From NCBI GenBank assembly GCA_947632555.1, contig CANRPU010000004.1, positions 62,001 to 126,000 of the forward strand: DNA of 64,000 bases. Reading direction: 5' to 3'. Position 1 is the stretch's first letter. Every line of letters starts with the position of its first letter. The DNA comes from an uncultured Lachnospiraceae bacterium. Its GTDB lineage: Bacteria > Bacillota > Clostridia > Lachnospirales > Lachnospiraceae. Made by a program: the position numbers and the translations under genes. The notes beneath the pieces were generated by a model. The model was given only the letters and a program-made list of their open reading frames with translations, was not told the origin of the DNA and searched no databases. Positions 1-9,988 of this stretch are shown in pieces.

Positions 1-44
1 GGACAAGAACTCACATACCTGAATCTTTGTTTCCAGGCCGGTGA

Positions 45-158
45 TTATCCTTGTCTTTGTTTGTGTTTCGGATTTTCACAGATTATCCTGATACGTCCTT
101 TTCTCTTGATGATCTTGCACTTTTCGCAAATCGGTTTTACTGATGATCTAACCTTCAC
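45..158 (-). CDS. rpmJ: 50S ribosomal protein L36
   Basis: L36 is a small zinc-binding protein of the large subunit. Reading the minus strand from a GTG start gives a 37-residue protein that begins [14 protein letters not shown] and ends KHKQRQG. It carries the L36 zinc ligands C11, C14, C27 and H32. A purine-rich stretch (AAAGGAGGG) precedes the GTG by a normal distance. It lies downstream of infA in the same direction, as in other Firmicute spc operons, and rpsM would follow beyond the window edge. Short length and the GTG start make it easy to miss. Confidence 0.95.
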   Translation of the reverse strand: MKVRSSVKPICEKCKIIKRKGRIRIICENPKHKQRQG

Positions 159-228
159 GTTAAACCCTCCTTTCAAAAAAGACCGTCTTTCATTATAACA
201 TGGAACATTCGCATTTACAAGCACTTTT

Positions 229-447
229 TTATTTATCCCGCCAGATGATCCGGCCCTTGGATAAATCGTAGGGAGAAAGCTCCAGCGTCACCTTGTCACC
301 GGGCAGAATACGGATAAAATTCTGGCGCAGCTTGCCGCTGATATGGGCCAGCACCTTATGTCCGTTTTCCAGCTCTACCTGGAACATGGTGTTGGGAAGC
401 TTCTCGATCACGGTTCCTTCAATTTCAATGACATCCGATTTTGACAT
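229..447 (-). CDS. infA: translation initiation factor IF-1
   Basis: IF-1 binds the ribosomal A site during initiation. The 72-residue product is the full family length and is a single S1/OB-fold domain, with the typical [14 protein letters not shown] and [18 protein letters not shown] blocks. Its start overlaps the stop of the KOW-domain gene upstream by one base (TAATG), so the two are probably translationally coupled. rpmJ follows downstream on the same strand. Confidence 0.97.
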   Translation of the reverse strand: MSKSDVIEIEGTVIEKLPNTMFQVELENGHKVLAHISGKLRQNFIRILPGDKVTLELSPYDLSKGRIIWRDK

Positions 448-725
448 TAGATACCTCCTTTTGTCTGAAACATTTTGATTGCTCTCCTGATTTCTTCATC
501 GCGCACAGGTTTCCCGGCCAGCAGCCGTTCCCGTACATCTCCGCCATAATCCTGCCTGACGGGCTGTATATGCTTTTTATTTTTCTTCTTTGGATGCGCC
601 AGCGGTTTCAATCTGCCGTCGGAAAGATACACATAGCCGTCTTCTTCTCCTACTATCATATAGAGCGTCTGTCCGTCGTGTCCCGCTTTGGAATATGCCA
701 GCATACCTATCATAATCGTAACCAC
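447..725 (-). CDS. KOW domain-containing RNA-binding protein (L14E-like)
   Basis: This 92-residue basic protein has an N-terminal KOW-like motif ([13 protein letters not shown]) followed by a lysine-rich stretch (HPKKKNKKH). Clostridia commonly carry such a gene between map and infA, annotated as an L14E/L6E/L27E-like KOW protein. Its biochemical role is not established; the position and the KOW fold suggest ribosome or RNA binding. The start may be the internal Met at residue 5, since the family often begins at MIGMLA. It is coupled to infA by a TAATG overlap. Confidence 0.8.
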   Translation of the reverse strand: MVTIMIGMLAYSKAGHDGQTLYMIVGEEDGYVYLSDGRLKPLAHPKKKNKKHIQPVRQDYGGDVRERLLAGKPVRDEEIRRAIKMFQTKGGI

Positions 726-749
726 GCTTTCCGCCGGCCCCGCTGCCGT

Positions 750-1502
750 TTAGTACAACGTCAGGATCTCCGGCTCCCCATCCGTAATGAGGATAGTGTT
801 TTCATAATGGGCGGATAAAGAACCGTCCGCCGTCACCACGGTCCAGTCATCGTCCAGCCATTCCACATCCGCTCTGCCCATATTGATCATGGGCTCCACG
901 GCCAGGGTCATGCCCGGCACCAGTTTCGGCCCCCGGCGCTTCTGCGCGAAATTGGGGATCTGCGGGTCCTCGTGAAGCGCGGTTCCGATCCCGTGTCCCA
1001 CCAGATCCCTGACAATCCCGTATCCGAATCCCGACACGTAACTGTCAATGGCATTGGAAATATCGTGGAGATGGCCGCCGGCTCTGGCTTTTTTGATCCC
1101 TTCAAAAAAACTCTGTCTGGTCACGCTGATCAGTTGTTCCGCTTCCGCGCTGATCTTTCCCACGCCGTGCGTTCTGGCGGCATCGGAATGATAGCCCCGG
1201 TAGATCAGTCCCGCATCCAGGCTGATGATATCCCCTTCCTGAAGCACCCGCTCCTTGCTGGGGATCCCATGCACTACCTGGTTATTGACGGAAGTGCAGA
1301 TGGAAGCCGGATATCCCTGATAGTTTTTAAAATTGGGTACACAGCCCAGCTTCCGTATCAGCTTCTCTCCCAAAGCATCGATATCCCATGTGGTCATGCC
1401 GGGACGGATGGCCTCCTCCAGCTCCTTATGCACAATGGCAAGGAGCCTGCAGGATTCCCGCATCAGTTCTATCTCGCCGGCTGATTTTATCCTGATCGCC
1501 AT
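750..1502 (-). CDS. map: type I methionine aminopeptidase
   Basis: MetAP removes the initiator methionine from nascent proteins in the cytosol. The 250-residue length is normal for the type Ia form without an N-terminal zinc extension. The metal-binding residues can be seen in order in SLDAG, HSDAART, GHGIGTALHEDP, VEPM and HYENT. It sits between adk and the KOW-domain gene, the usual place in Firmicute spc operons, with an 17-base gap after adk. Confidence 0.97.
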   Translation of the reverse strand: MAIRIKSAGEIELMRESCRLLAIVHKELEEAIRPGMTTWDIDALGEKLIRKLGCVPNFKNYQGYPASICTSVNNQVVHGIPSKERVLQEGDIISLDAGLIYRGYHSDAARTHGVGKISAEAEQLISVTRQSFFEGIKKARAGGHLHDISNAIDSYVSGFGYGIVRDLVGHGIGTALHEDPQIPNFAQKRRGPKLVPGMTLAVEPMINMGRADVEWLDDDWTVVTADGSLSAHYENTILITDGEPEILTLY

Positions 1503-1519
1503 AATCTTCCCTGCTTTTC

Positions 1520-2161
1520 TCAGTCCAGTATCGCCGTAATGGCAGCAAATACATCCTGCATATCCTGTGTACCGTCCACCGTCTTCAGCACGCCCTTCGC
1601 GGTATAGAAGTCGATCAGCGGCTGCGTCTGCTCGTGGTACACCTGCAGCCTGTTCTTTACGGTTTCCGGCTTGTCATCGTCGCGCAGCACCAGCGGCTGG
1701 CCGCAGTTATCACATATTCCTTCCTTTTTGGGGGGAATATGTACCAGGTGATAGGTGGCGCCGCAGGAAAGGCAGGCGCGTCTGCCGGACATTCTGTTGA
1801 TGATGTTTTCGTCCGGTACGTCCACATTGATCGCGTAATCGATCCGATCTCCCAGCCCGCTCAGCGCTTTGTCCAATACCTCCGCCTGGGGAATGGTCCT
1901 GGGGAAACCGTCCAGTACATAGCCGTTTCCGCAGTCTTTCTGCGCCACTCTGTCAAGGAGGAGCTTCACCGTCAGTTCATCCGGTACCAGCAGCCCTTTG
2001 TCCATATAAGTCTTGGCCTCTTTGCCCAGTTCAGTGCCGTTCTTGATATTGGCCCTGAAAATATCTCCGGTGGAAATATGGGGGATCCCATACTTTTCCG
2101 CTATCATCTTTGCCTGTGTACCTTTACCCGCGCCGGGGGCGCCCAACATAATAATCTTCAT
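1520..2161 (-). CDS. adk: adenylate kinase, zinc-binding long-lid form
   Basis: Adenylate kinase interconverts ATP plus AMP with two ADP. The 213-residue protein starts with the P-loop GAPGAGKGT at residues 7-15. The NMP-binding region follows and then a long LID with four cysteines at residues 130, 133, 150 and 153, the structural zinc site typical of Gram-positive Adk. The DGFPRT motif is at 84-89. It lies between secY and map in a conserved cotranscribed block. Confidence 0.97.
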   Translation of the reverse strand: MKIIMLGAPGAGKGTQAKMIAEKYGIPHISTGDIFRANIKNGTELGKEAKTYMDKGLLVPDELTVKLLLDRVAQKDCGNGYVLDGFPRTIPQAEVLDKALSGLGDRIDYAINVDVPDENIINRMSGRRACLSCGATYHLVHIPPKKEGICDNCGQPLVLRDDDKPETVKNRLQVYHEQTQPLIDFYTAKGVLKTVDGTQDMQDVFAAITAILD

Positions 2162-2250
2162 ACAGCCAGCCTCCTGTTTTATTCTTCAATATGTCATGAG
2201 AAAATATCCGGAGAAAGTTTTCTCCGGATATCTTGTCCTTAAAAGACCGT

Positions 2251-3561
2251 TTAATCGTTCAAAAAGCCTTTATAATTGCGCACCAGCATCTGGGACTCTA
2301 TCTGCTTTATGGTTTCCAGGACCACGCTGACAATAATGATCAGACTGGTTCCGCCGAAGGAAACGCTGGCCCTAAAAAGCCCGTTAAACACATAGGGAAG
2401 GATCCCGACGATAGTCAGTCCCACCGCGCCTATAAAGATCACATAGTTCAATACCTTGGTCAGGTAATCGCTGGTAGGCTTGCCGGGTCTGATACCCGGG
2501 ATAAATCCTCCCTGCCTCTTCATATTGTCCGCCACCATCAGAGGATTGAAGGTGATGGAGGTATAGAAGTAAGCGAAGAAGATGATCAGCACTACATACA
2601 GCAGCATACCCAGTGTATAGATCGGTCTTGCCCTGTTGCACCAGTTCTGGGAATTCAGTCCGTTTATGATCTCTCCCCAGATCCCGGAAGGCGTCACGCC
2701 GATAAAAGAACAGATGATCAGCGGGAACTGCATAATGGACTGCGCGAAAATAATGGGGATTACTCCCGCGGTATTGACCTTCAGGGGAATGCTTGAGGAC
2801 TGTCCGCCCACCAGCTTCCTGCCCTGCATTTTCTGTGCGTACTGTACCGGTATCTTACGGGTGCCGTCGTTTAAGATGATGACCAGCACTACCATGACCA
2901 CAATGACAGCGAAGATGACTACCACTGCCAGCGCTGCCGTAGCAAAGGGTTTCCCGATCACGAACTGCGCGAACAGATTGCCCAGATCGGAAGGGATCCT
3001 TGAGATGATATTGATGACCAGCACAATGGATATACCGTTTCCCACGCCGTTTTCCGTAATTCTTTCGCCAATCCACATCAGGAACGCGCTGCCTGCCGTC
3101 ATAGCCGCGATCGCGGTGATCACATTCAAAGCGTTATAATCCACCAGCAGTCCCTGACGGCCGAAGCCTACCATGGCGGTAGCCTGGATCAACGCCAGTC
3201 CTACTGTGACATACCTGGTAATGGAAGCGATCTTCTTTCTTCCGTCCTCGCCATCTCTCTGCATTTCCTCCAGCTTCGGGATCGCGATGGTCAGAAGCTG
3301 CATGATAATGGAAGACGTAATATAAGGATTGATGTTCAGCGCCAGCACGGACATATTGATGAAAGAACCGCCCGTGATCGCGTCAAAGAAACTGAATGCA
3401 CCGCCTGTCTGCTGGGAAAACCAGCTGGCGAAATAAGTTCTGTCCACACCCGGTACGGGCAGCTGTGAAGCCGCGCGGATCACCACCAGCATGGCAAAGG
3501 TAAACAATAACTTTTTTCTTATTTCTCTGATTTTAAATGCATTCTTCAGTGTTGTAAGCAT
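2251..3561 (-). CDS. secY: preprotein translocase subunit SecY
   Basis: SecY forms the protein-conducting channel of the Sec translocon in the cytoplasmic membrane. The 436-residue product is full length and has about ten hydrophobic helices. It has recognisable family blocks, such as the N-terminal KLLFTFAMLVVIR region and the cytosolic loop GFIPGIRPGKPTSDYL. It follows rplO with a one-base gap and precedes adk, the standard spc operon order. Confidence 0.97.
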   Translation of the reverse strand: MLTTLKNAFKIREIRKKLLFTFAMLVVIRAASQLPVPGVDRTYFASWFSQQTGGAFSFFDAITGGSFINMSVLALNINPYITSSIIMQLLTIAIPKLEEMQRDGEDGRKKIASITRYVTVGLALIQATAMVGFGRQGLLVDYNALNVITAIAAMTAGSAFLMWIGERITENGVGNGISIVLVINIISRIPSDLGNLFAQFVIGKPFATAALAVVVIFAVIVVMVVLVIILNDGTRKIPVQYAQKMQGRKLVGGQSSSIPLKVNTAGVIPIIFAQSIMQFPLIICSFIGVTPSGIWGEIINGLNSQNWCNRARPIYTLGMLLYVVLIIFFAYFYTSITFNPLMVADNMKRQGGFIPGIRPGKPTSDYLTKVLNYVIFIGAVGLTIVGILPYVFNGLFRASVSFGGTSLIIIVSVVLETIKQIESQMLVRNYKGFLND

Positions 3562-3562
3562 A

Positions 3563-4003
3563 TTACATCACCTCTGCGCTTCCACCAAGAGCCTCGATCT
3601 TTTCTTTCGCGGATGCGCTGAACGCGTTTACCTTAACGTTAAGCTTCTTGGTTAACTCTCCATTTCCGAGTATCTTCACGCCATCTCTGGGATTCTTGAT
3701 GATGCCGGCTTCCATAAGCGCCTTTACGTCTACTTCGCTGCCGTTTTCAAAACCTTCCAGCGCACTGATATTGACAGCAACGATTTCCTTGATGTTTCTG
3801 TTTTTGAAACCTCTCTTGGGAATACGTCTGTATAACGGCATCTGTCCGCCTTCAAAACCGATCCTGGGAGCTCCGGAACGCGCTTTCTGTCCTTTATGTC
3901 CCTTGCCCGCGGTCTTGCCGTTGCCTGAACCGTGTCCACGGCCTCTTCTGAAATTATTGCTGTGCTTGGAGCCTTCTGCGGGGCTTAAATTTGACAATTC
4001 CAT
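3563..4003 (-). CDS. rplO: 50S ribosomal protein L15
   Basis: L15 is an assembly protein of the large subunit. The 146-residue product begins [14 protein letters not shown] and has the glycine- and arginine-rich N-terminal extension ([20 protein letters not shown]) that threads into rRNA. A globular domain follows. It lies directly between rpmD and secY. Confidence 0.97.
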   Translation of the reverse strand: MELSNLSPAEGSKHSNNFRRGRGHGSGNGKTAGKGHKGQKARSGAPRIGFEGGQMPLYRRIPKRGFKNRNIKEIVAVNISALEGFENGSEVDVKALMEAGIIKNPRDGVKILGNGELTKKLNVKVNAFSASAKEKIEALGGSAEVM

Positions 4004-4023
4004 TCTGACACCTCCTTATCTGC

Positions 4024-4209
4024 TTATACTTCTTCGACTTTGATCATATGACTGATCTTCTGAATCTGTCCTCTGGTAGACGCGTTGTCAGGCAGGGTTA
4101 CGGAGCTGTTGAGCTTTCTTAAGCCCATGGACTCTACAACCGCCCTGTTCTTGGGAACAGCGCCGATAGTGGACTTTATTAAAGTGATCTTTAACATCTT
4201 TTCTGCCAT
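4024..4209 (-). CDS. rpmD: 50S ribosomal protein L30
   Basis: L30 is a small large-subunit protein. The 61-residue sequence contains the family core KITLIKSTIGAVPKNRAVVE followed by the LGLRKLNSSV-like block (here MGLRKLNSSV). It sits between rpsE and rplO as expected for the spc operon. Confidence 0.95.
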   Translation of the reverse strand: MAEKMLKITLIKSTIGAVPKNRAVVESMGLRKLNSSVTLPDNASTRGQIQKISHMIKVEEV

Positions 4210-4250
4210 TGCCTTTTTTCTCCTTTCAAACCATATCTAAAAGGTCTGCC

Positions 4251-4760
4251 TTAAGCCATAACTTCAGCAACTGCCTTGCCGCGGTTTTTGGCCACTTCTT
4301 CGGGAGCCTTTAACTGGCATAATCCGGAAATCGTCGCGAGCACGACGTTCTGCTTATTGTTGGAGCCCAAAGACTTGGTACGGATATTCTTAATGCCGGC
4401 CAGCTCGCACACGATACGCGCGGGACCGCCCGCGATGATACCGGTACCTTCGGGAGCTCTTTTCAGAAGAACGTTGGCAGAGCCGTATTTACCGATGAAA
4501 TCATGGGTAATACTGTTGTTTTCATCCATGGCAACCTGTACCAGATGTTTCATGGCATCTTCTTTTCCTTTGCGGATCGCCTCAGGGATTTCCACTGCCT
4601 TGCCGAGCCCCGCGCCTACATGACCGTTGCCGTCACCCACTACCACCAAAGCGGTAAAGCGCATATTACGTCCGCCCTTTACAGTCTTGGAAACACGCTT
4701 GATGACAACTACCTTGTCGGTCAATTCCAACTGACTTGCATCTATGATCGTATGTTTCAT
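4251..4760 (-). CDS. rpsE: 30S ribosomal protein S5
   Basis: S5 contributes to decoding accuracy and mRNA helicase activity at the entry channel. The 169-residue form starting [18 protein letters not shown] was chosen because a good AGGAAG ribosome-binding site precedes it. The longer open frame would run into the rplR coding region. The double-stranded RNA-binding-like region ([14 protein letters not shown]) and the C-terminal [12 protein letters not shown] block are intact. Confidence 0.96.
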   Translation of the reverse strand: MKHTIIDASQLELTDKVVVIKRVSKTVKGGRNMRFTALVVVGDGNGHVGAGLGKAVEIPEAIRKGKEDAMKHLVQVAMDENNSITHDFIGKYGSANVLLKRAPEGTGIIAGGPARIVCELAGIKNIRTKSLGSNNKQNVVLATISGLCQLKAPEEVAKNRGKAVAEVMA

Positions 4761-4776
4761 CTTTTCTCTTCCTTTC

Positions 4777-5145
4777 CTAGAATTGTAAGCCAGCTTCTCT
4801 GGCCGCATCAGCTAACGCTGCAATTTTTCCCTGATATATAAAGCCGCCTCTGTCAAAAACCACCTGCGTGATCCCTTTTTCCTGCGCTCTCTTGGCAATA
4901 ACGGTTCCAAGATATGCCGCCGCCTCAACATCATTGGTCTTCTTCAGCTCCGCCTTTACCTCTTTTTCCAGTGTGGAGGCAGCGACTAAAGTGTTTCCGA
5001 CCGTGTCATCGATAATTTGAGCATACATATGATTATTGCTTCTGAACACAGCCAGACGGGGCCTTTCAGCAGTGCCGCTGAAACGGTTACGAATTCTCTT
5101 GTGTTTCTTCACACGAACTTCCTGTCTAGATTCCTTACTAACCAT
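4777..5145 (-). CDS. rplR: 50S ribosomal protein L18
   Basis: L18 binds 5S rRNA and helps anchor it to the large subunit. The product is 122 residues when the second ATG is used. That start ([10 protein letters not shown]) has a better-spaced AAGGAG than the first ATG two codons upstream. The family core [20 protein letters not shown] and the C-terminal [18 protein letters not shown] blocks are present. It lies between rplF and rpsE. Confidence 0.96.
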   Translation of the reverse strand: MVSKESRQEVRVKKHKRIRNRFSGTAERPRLAVFRSNNHMYAQIIDDTVGNTLVAASTLEKEVKAELKKTNDVEAAAYLGTVIAKRAQEKGITQVVFDRGGFIYQGKIAALADAAREAGLQF

Positions 5146-5165
5146 CTTCATACTCTCCTTATCTG

Positions 5166-5708
5166 TTATTTCTTACCGGTCTTGCCGACCTTGCGCCTGA
5201 TAGTTTCATCAGCATACTTGATACCCTTGCCCTTGTAAGGTTCAGGCCTTCTCTTATCTCTGATCTCGGCCGCGAACTGTCCGACCTTTTCCTTGTCGAT
5301 CCCTTTTACGATGATGATATTCTGTCCGTCCAGAACGGTTTCGATCCCTTCCGGATCCGTCATTTCCACAGGATGGGAATAACCCAGGGACAGCGTCAGC
5401 ACCTTGCCGGACTTGGCAGCCCTGTAACCTACGCCGTTTACTTCCAGCTTCTTTTCAAAGCCCTGCGTAACGCCCACCACCATGTTGTTGATCAGCGTTC
5501 TGGTAAGGCCGTGTAAAGACTTCATTTTCTTCAGATCGTTAGGTCTGGAAACCTGTACTTCGGCGCCCTCGACCTTGATCTCCATTTCCGCGGGTAAAAC
5601 TCTTTCCAGAGTGCCCTTGGGACCTTTTACGGTCACTTTGTTATTTTCTGCGACATCCACGGTAACTCCCGCGGGAATCGCGATTGGCATTCTACCTATA
5701 CGTGACAT
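5166..5708 (-). CDS. rplF: 50S ribosomal protein L6
   Basis: L6 sits near the sarcin-ricin loop and factor-binding site. The start chosen is [14 protein letters not shown], preceded by AGGAGGT. A longer frame would overlap rpsH. The 180-residue product has the two tandem L6 folds and ends with the diagnostic [14 protein letters not shown] block. It lies between rpsH and rplR. Confidence 0.97.
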   Translation of the reverse strand: MSRIGRMPIAIPAGVTVDVAENNKVTVKGPKGTLERVLPAEMEIKVEGAEVQVSRPNDLKKMKSLHGLTRTLINNMVVGVTQGFEKKLEVNGVGYRAAKSGKVLTLSLGYSHPVEMTDPEGIETVLDGQNIIIVKGIDKEKVGQFAAEIRDKRRPEPYKGKGIKYADETIRRKVGKTGKK

Positions 5709-5736
5709 GCCCGTACCTCCTAATCTTATTATGAAT

Positions 5737-6138
5737 TTACCATACAAAAGCCAGCACTTCGCCGCCTACCTGCAGTTCCCTTGCTTTCTTATCGGTGATG
5801 ATACCGTGATTGGTAGAGATGATCGCGATACCCAGGCCGCCCAGTACCTTGGGCAGTTCTTCCTTGCCGGCGTATACGCGAAGACCCGGCTTGCTGATCC
5901 TCTTGATCCCGGAAATAATCTTTTCATTCTTGTCGGCGCCATACTTTAAAGTAATGCGGATGGTCTTAAAAGCGCCGTCTTCTATAATATCATATTTCTT
6001 AATATAACCCTCGTCCAGAAGAATCTGCGCGATCGCCAGCTTCATCTTGGAAGAAGGAATATCCACCGTGTCATGCTTTGCAGTATTAGCGTTACGGATT
6101 CTCGTAAGCATATCTGCAATAGGATCACTCATTGTCAT
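5737..6138 (-). CDS. rpsH: 30S ribosomal protein S8
   Basis: S8 is a primary 16S rRNA-binding protein and, in many bacteria, the translational repressor of the spc operon. The 133-residue product begins [17 protein letters not shown], has the C-terminal [14 protein letters not shown] block, and follows an AGGAGG site. It lies between rpsN and rplF. Confidence 0.97.
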   Translation of the reverse strand: MTMSDPIADMLTRIRNANTAKHDTVDIPSSKMKLAIAQILLDEGYIKKYDIIEDGAFKTIRITLKYGADKNEKIISGIKRISKPGLRVYAGKEELPKVLGGLGIAIISTNHGIITDKKARELQVGGEVLAFVW

Positions 6139-6197
6139 GATTTAGTTTCCTCCTTATCTATTGACTTGAATCATGCGTCTTAAATCTCTGCGGCGTT

Positions 6198-6383
6198 TTA
6201 CCAGCTCGCCTTTTTAACGCCGGGTATCTGTCCCTTGTACGCCAATTCGCGGAAGCAAATTCTGCAGATTCCGTACTTTCTTAAAACAGAATGAGGACGC
6301 CCGCAAATCTTGCAGCGGGTATAAGCTCTTGTGGAGAACTTGGGTTTGCGCTGCTGTTTTAATTTCATAGATGTTTTAGCCAT
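6198..6383 (-). CDS. rpsN: 30S ribosomal protein S14, zinc-binding type Z
   Basis: S14 lies in the 30S head. At 61 residues it is the short C+ (type Z) form, with a zinc knuckle formed by cysteines 24, 27, 40 and 43 (CKICGRPH and CRICF). This is the normal housekeeping form of Firmicutes at this spc operon position, between rplE and rpsH. Confidence 0.97.
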   Translation of the reverse strand: MAKTSMKLKQQRKPKFSTRAYTRCKICGRPHSVLRKYGICRICFRELAYKGQIPGVKKASW

Positions 6384-6397
6384 GAATTTACCTCCTG

Positions 6398-6937
6398 TTA
6401 TTTAGCGAAAGGCATGTTGAACAATGTCAGTAATTCCCGCGCCTCTTCGTCGGTATGCGCGGTTGTTACGAAAATGACATCCATACCTCTTACTTTGTCC
6501 ACCTTATCATATTCGATTTCGGGGAAAATGATCTGCTCCTTGATGCCGAGCGCGTAGTTCCCTCTTCCGTCAAACGCGTTGGGATTCACGCCTCTGAAGT
6601 CACGCACGCGGGGCAATGCCAGATTGATCAGACGATCCATAAACTCATACATCTTCTCACCCCGTAAAGTGGTCTTGCATCCGATGGCCATGCCTTCACG
6701 GATCTTGAAGTTCGCGATAGAGTTCTTAGCCTTTGTCAGGACCGCTTTCTGTCCGGAAATGGTTTCCATATCCTTTACGGCGCTCTCCAGTACCTTGGCG
6801 TTTTCTTTCGCTTCGCCCACGCCCATATTGATAACAATTTTCTCCAGCTTCGGAACCTGCATCGTGTTCTTATAGCCGAATTTCTTGGTCATTGCGGCCA
6901 CGATCTCGTTTGTATATAAATCTTTCAGTCTGCTCAC
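6398..6937 (-). CDS. rplE: 50S ribosomal protein L5
   Basis: L5 binds 5S rRNA in the central protuberance. The 179-residue product starts [16 protein letters not shown] and contains the family blocks [15 protein letters not shown] and [17 protein letters not shown]. It lies between rplX and rpsN in standard order. Confidence 0.97.
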   Translation of the reverse strand: MSRLKDLYTNEIVAAMTKKFGYKNTMQVPKLEKIVINMGVGEAKENAKVLESAVKDMETISGQKAVLTKAKNSIANFKIREGMAIGCKTTLRGEKMYEFMDRLINLALPRVRDFRGVNPNAFDGRGNYALGIKEQIIFPEIEYDKVDKVRGMDVIFVTTAHTDEEARELLTLFNMPFAK

Positions 6938-6961
6938 GCTCTATTTCCTCCTTCCCAAAGA

Positions 6962-7267
6962 TTAATCGACCACTTCGCCGGTTGTCTTCGCAAAACGGAC
7001 TTTCTTGTCCCCTTCAACCTTGAAGCCGATCCTGGTAACCTTTCCCTTATGAACATACATCACGTTGGATATATCAATGGGAGCCTCTTTCTGGAGGATC
7101 CCGCCATTGGGATTGGCCTGGGAAGGTTTCGCATGCTTGGTGATCATGTTGACGCCTTCCACCGTTACTTTGTTTTTCTTATGGTCTACGGCAATTACCT
7201 TGCCCTCTTTCCCATTATCCTTACCGGCAATTACCCGAACGGTATCACCCTTTTTGATCTTTAACAT
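6962..7267 (-). CDS. rplX: 50S ribosomal protein L24
   Basis: L24 initiates large-subunit assembly. The start chosen is [17 protein letters not shown] (101 residues), preceded by AGGAGGT. Longer versions would overlap the end of rplN. The KOW motif is at residues 5-32, with the usual [20 protein letters not shown] block behind it. Confidence 0.96.
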   Translation of the reverse strand: MLKIKKGDTVRVIAGKDNGKEGKVIAVDHKKNKVTVEGVNMITKHAKPSQANPNGGILQKEAPIDISNVMYVHKGKVTRIGFKVEGDKKVRFAKTTGEVVD

Positions 7268-7283
7268 AATCCTGGATACCTCC

Positions 7284-7652
7284 TTATAATACTTCGGGAG
7301 CGAGGGAAACAATCTTCATAAACTGCTTCTCGCGAAGCTCCCTGGCTACCGGTCCAAAAATACGAGTTCCTCTCGGAGTCTTATCCTCCTTGATAATTAC
7401 GGCAGCATTCTCATCAAATTTGATGTAGGAACCGTCTTTGCGGCGCGCGCCTTTGACAGTACGAACGACAACGGCCTTTACCACATCACCTTTCTTTACA
7501 ACGCCGCCCGGTGTTGCATCTTTAACGGAAGCAACAATGATGTCACCGATCTGCGCATATCTTCTTGTAGAGCCGCCCATAACCCTGATGCAAAGCAACT
7601 CTTTCGCACCGGTGTTGTCGGCCACTTTCAGTCTGCTCTCTTGCTGAACCAT
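7284..7652 (-). CDS. rplN: 50S ribosomal protein L14
   Basis: L14 forms an intersubunit bridge. The start [19 protein letters not shown] was preferred over an ATG two codons upstream because the AGGAG site is too close to the first ATG. The product is 122 residues, the usual length. The [17 protein letters not shown] block and the C-terminal SLAPEVL are intact. It lies between rpsQ and rplX. Confidence 0.97.
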   Translation of the reverse strand: MVQQESRLKVADNTGAKELLCIRVMGGSTRRYAQIGDIIVASVKDATPGGVVKKGDVVKAVVVRTVKGARRKDGSYIKFDENAAVIIKEDKTPRGTRIFGPVARELREKQFMKIVSLAPEVL

Positions 7653-7682
7653 GTTCATTCTCCTTCCAAAATAGTACCGTTG

Positions 7683-7937
7683 TTATTTTGCTCTCTCAAC
7701 GATTTCCACAAGACGCCATCTCTTATCCTTAGAGAGAGGTCTGGTTTCCATTACCTTAACGGTATCGCCGATATTGCATTCGTTGTTTTCGTCGTGAGCC
7801 TTCAGTTTGTAGGTATCCTTTACGATCTTCTTGTAAAGAGGATGCTTCACATGGTTCTCGATGGCAACAACAATGGTCTTATCCATTTTATTACTTACGA
7901 CCTTGCCGGTACGTGTTTTTCTCAAATTTCTTTCCAC
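7683..7937 (-). CDS. rpsQ: 30S ribosomal protein S17
   Basis: S17 is an early 16S rRNA-binding protein. A GTG start giving [20 protein letters not shown] (84 residues) fits the family and follows an AAGGGAG site. The upstream ATG in the same frame would overlap the rpmC stop and add a non-family extension. The MDKTIVV core and the C-terminal [16 protein letters not shown] block are present. Confidence 0.95.
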   Translation of the reverse strand: MERNLRKTRTGKVVSNKMDKTIVVAIENHVKHPLYKKIVKDTYKLKAHDENNECNIGDTVKVMETRPLSKDKRWRLVEIVERAK

Positions 7938-7957
7938 GGTCAAATCTCCCTTCTGCA

Positions 7958-8161
7958 TTAAGCGTGCGCTTTTTCTGTAATAACCGTCTGAATGCGGGCG
8001 ATGTTTCTTCTTACTTCCTTGATCCTCGCCGTATTGTCCAGCTGGTTGGTCGCGTTCTGGAATCTCAAATTGAAAAGCTCTTTTTTAGCTTCAACTAATG
8101 CCTGTGCCAATTCTGCTTCTGATTTGCCCTTCAAATCTTCTACATACTTATTAGTTTTCAT
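7958..8161 (-). CDS. rpmC: 50S ribosomal protein L29
   Basis: L29 lies at the polypeptide exit tunnel. The 67-residue product has the two-helix pattern with the [20 protein letters not shown] core. Its start overlaps the end of rplP by 11 bases, implying coupled translation. rpsQ follows. Confidence 0.96.
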   Translation of the reverse strand: MKTNKYVEDLKGKSEAELAQALVEAKKELFNLRFQNATNQLDNTARIKEVRRNIARIQTVITEKAHA

Positions 8162-8588
8162 CTGCTACACCGCCTTCCAAATCTGCTTTAGAAACAACCT
8201 TACATTTACAGGGGAGCTTGTGCATCGCAAGACGTAATGCTTCTTTCGCGTCTTCCTCAGGAACTCCAGCTATCTCAAACATAACGCGTCCGGGCTTTAC
8301 TACCGCTACCCAGTACTCCAGCGCGCCTTTACCGGAACCCATACGGGTTTCAGCAGGCTTCGCGGTCACGGGCTTATCCGGGAAAATCTTTATCCAGACC
8401 TTACCGGTACGCTTGGTATAACGGGTCAGCGCGATACGGGCCGCTTCGATCTGATTGGACTTGATCCAGCAGGGTTCCACCGCGACCAGACCGTATTCGC
8501 CGTAAGTCAGGGTATTTCCTCTTAACGCCTTACCGGCCATACTGCCACGGAACTGTTTACGACGTTTTACTCTTTTAGGCATCAACAT
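8151..8588 (-). CDS. rplP: 50S ribosomal protein L16
   Basis: L16 sits near the peptidyl transferase and A-site tRNA. The 145-residue product starts [15 protein letters not shown]. It has the [20 protein letters not shown] and [15 protein letters not shown] blocks. It directly follows rpsC with a two-base gap and overlaps rpmC. Confidence 0.97.
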   Translation of the reverse strand: MLMPKRVKRRKQFRGSMAGKALRGNTLTYGEYGLVAVEPCWIKSNQIEAARIALTRYTKRTGKVWIKIFPDKPVTAKPAETRMGSGKGALEYWVAVVKPGRVMFEIAGVPEEDAKEALRLAMHKLPCKCKVVSKADLEGGVADEN

Positions 8589-8590
8589 AA

Positions 8591-9244
8591 CTAATTCTCG
8601 CTCCCTTCCTGATTTTTAGTGGGAAGAACTTCGCCTTTGTAGATCCATACCTTAACGCCGACTTTCCCGTAGGTAGTGTCAGCCTCAGCGAAGCCATAAT
8701 CAATATCCGCTCTCAAGGTCTGCAGAGGAATGGTCCCCTCGTTATAAAACTCGGTACGAGCCATATCCGCGCCGCCCAGACGTCCTGAGCAGGCCGCCTT
8801 GATACCCAGCGCGCCGGCCTTCATGGTCCTTCCCATGCAGGACTTCATGGCGCGTCTGAAGGATACACGGTTTTCCAGCTGCTGCGCGATATTTTCCGCC
8901 ACCAGCTGGGCATCCTTATCGGGCCTCTTGATCTCCTTGATATCTACCAGCACTTTCTTGCCGGTCATCTTTGCCAGTTCGTTCTTCGTGATCTCGATCT
9001 CAGCGCCGCCCTTGCCGATCACAACGCCGGGCTTCGCCGTGTAAATGATCACCTTTACTCTGTCGGATGCTCTTTCGATCTCGATCTTGGAAACACCGGC
9101 AGCATATAATTTTTTCTTTAAAAATTTTCTGATCTTGTAATCTTCAACCAAGTAATCGGAGAATTCTCCTTCAGCATACCACTTGGAATCCCAATCCTTA
9201 ATAATGCCGACTCTCAGGCCATGAGGATTAACTTTCTGTCCCAT
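8591..9244 (-). CDS. rpsC: 30S ribosomal protein S3
   Basis: S3 lines the mRNA entry channel. The 217-residue protein starts [18 protein letters not shown]. It has the type II KH domain ([11 protein letters not shown]) and the C-terminal S3 domain ([17 protein letters not shown]). It lies between rplV and rplP. Confidence 0.97.
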   Translation of the reverse strand: MGQKVNPHGLRVGIIKDWDSKWYAEGEFSDYLVEDYKIRKFLKKKLYAAGVSKIEIERASDRVKVIIYTAKPGVVIGKGGAEIEITKNELAKMTGKKVLVDIKEIKRPDKDAQLVAENIAQQLENRVSFRRAMKSCMGRTMKAGALGIKAACSGRLGGADMARTEFYNEGTIPLQTLRADIDYGFAEADTTYGKVGVKVWIYKGEVLPTKNQEGSEN

Positions 9245-9258
9245 AATCTATCTCCTCC

Positions 9259-9648
9259 CTACTTCTTCTCGTCCAGAACGATGGTAATATGGCTCATCTG
9301 CTTCTCGATCCGATACGCTCTGCCCTGCGCTCTGGGGCGTACCCGCTTCATGGTCGGTCCTTTGTTGGCGCAGCACTCCGCGATATAGAGATTCGCAGGA
9401 TTCATGCCGTTGTTATTTTCAGCGTTGGCGATTGCGGATTCCAGCAGCTTCTTGATAACGCCAGAAGCATATCTGGGATTGTATGACAGAATTGCCAGAG
9501 CAGTCTGCACATCCTTGCCCCTGATGGCATCCAATACGAAACATGCCTTCTGCACAGAAATTCTGGCATAGGATAACTTTGCCGAAGGTCTGGTGTCTTT
9601 ACGGGCATTTCTTTCTCTTTTAATTTGACTTCTATGTCCTTTAGCCAT
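9259..9648 (-). CDS. rplV: 50S ribosomal protein L22
   Basis: L22 has a long hairpin that reaches into the exit tunnel. The start MAKGHRSQIKRERN was chosen because AAAGGAGG precedes it. The longer frame adds a non-family leader. The product is 129 residues and contains ARISVQKACFVLDAIRGKDV and the hairpin KRVRPRAQGRAYRI. It lies between rpsS and rpsC. Confidence 0.96.
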   Translation of the reverse strand: MAKGHRSQIKRERNARKDTRPSAKLSYARISVQKACFVLDAIRGKDVQTALAILSYNPRYASGVIKKLLESAIANAENNNGMNPANLYIAECCANKGPTMKRVRPRAQGRAYRIEKQMSHITIVLDEKK

Positions 9649-9690
9649 AGAATGTGTCCTCCTTTCAATTTGCAAGCAGACGTCAGAATC

Positions 9691-9972
9691 CTATTTTACC
9701 TTGGATTTCTTTTCGTCTTTTCCGTGGCCTCTGAAGGTTCTGGTGGCTACAAACTCACCCAGCTTGTGTCCAACCATATCTTCGGTTACATATACAGGAA
9801 CGTGCTTTCTGCCATCGTGTACCGCAATTGTATGTCCCACGAAAGAAGGGAAAATTGTAGAACGACGGGACCATGTTTTGATAACCTGTTTCTGTCCGGA
9901 TGCGTTGAGCGCATCGATCTTCTTTAATAAACTCTGGTCTGCGAAAGGTCCTTTTTTCAGTGATCTAGCCAT
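9691..9972 (-). CDS. rpsS: 30S ribosomal protein S19
   Basis: S19 is in the 30S head, next to S13 and the A-site finger. The 93-residue product starts [19 protein letters not shown] and carries the [16 protein letters not shown] block. It lies between rplB and rplV. Confidence 0.97.
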   Translation of the reverse strand: MARSLKKGPFADQSLLKKIDALNASGQKQVIKTWSRRSTIFPSFVGHTIAVHDGRKHVPVYVTEDMVGHKLGEFVATRTFRGHGKDEKKSKVK

Positions 9973-9988
9973 TGTTTTTCCTCCTCAA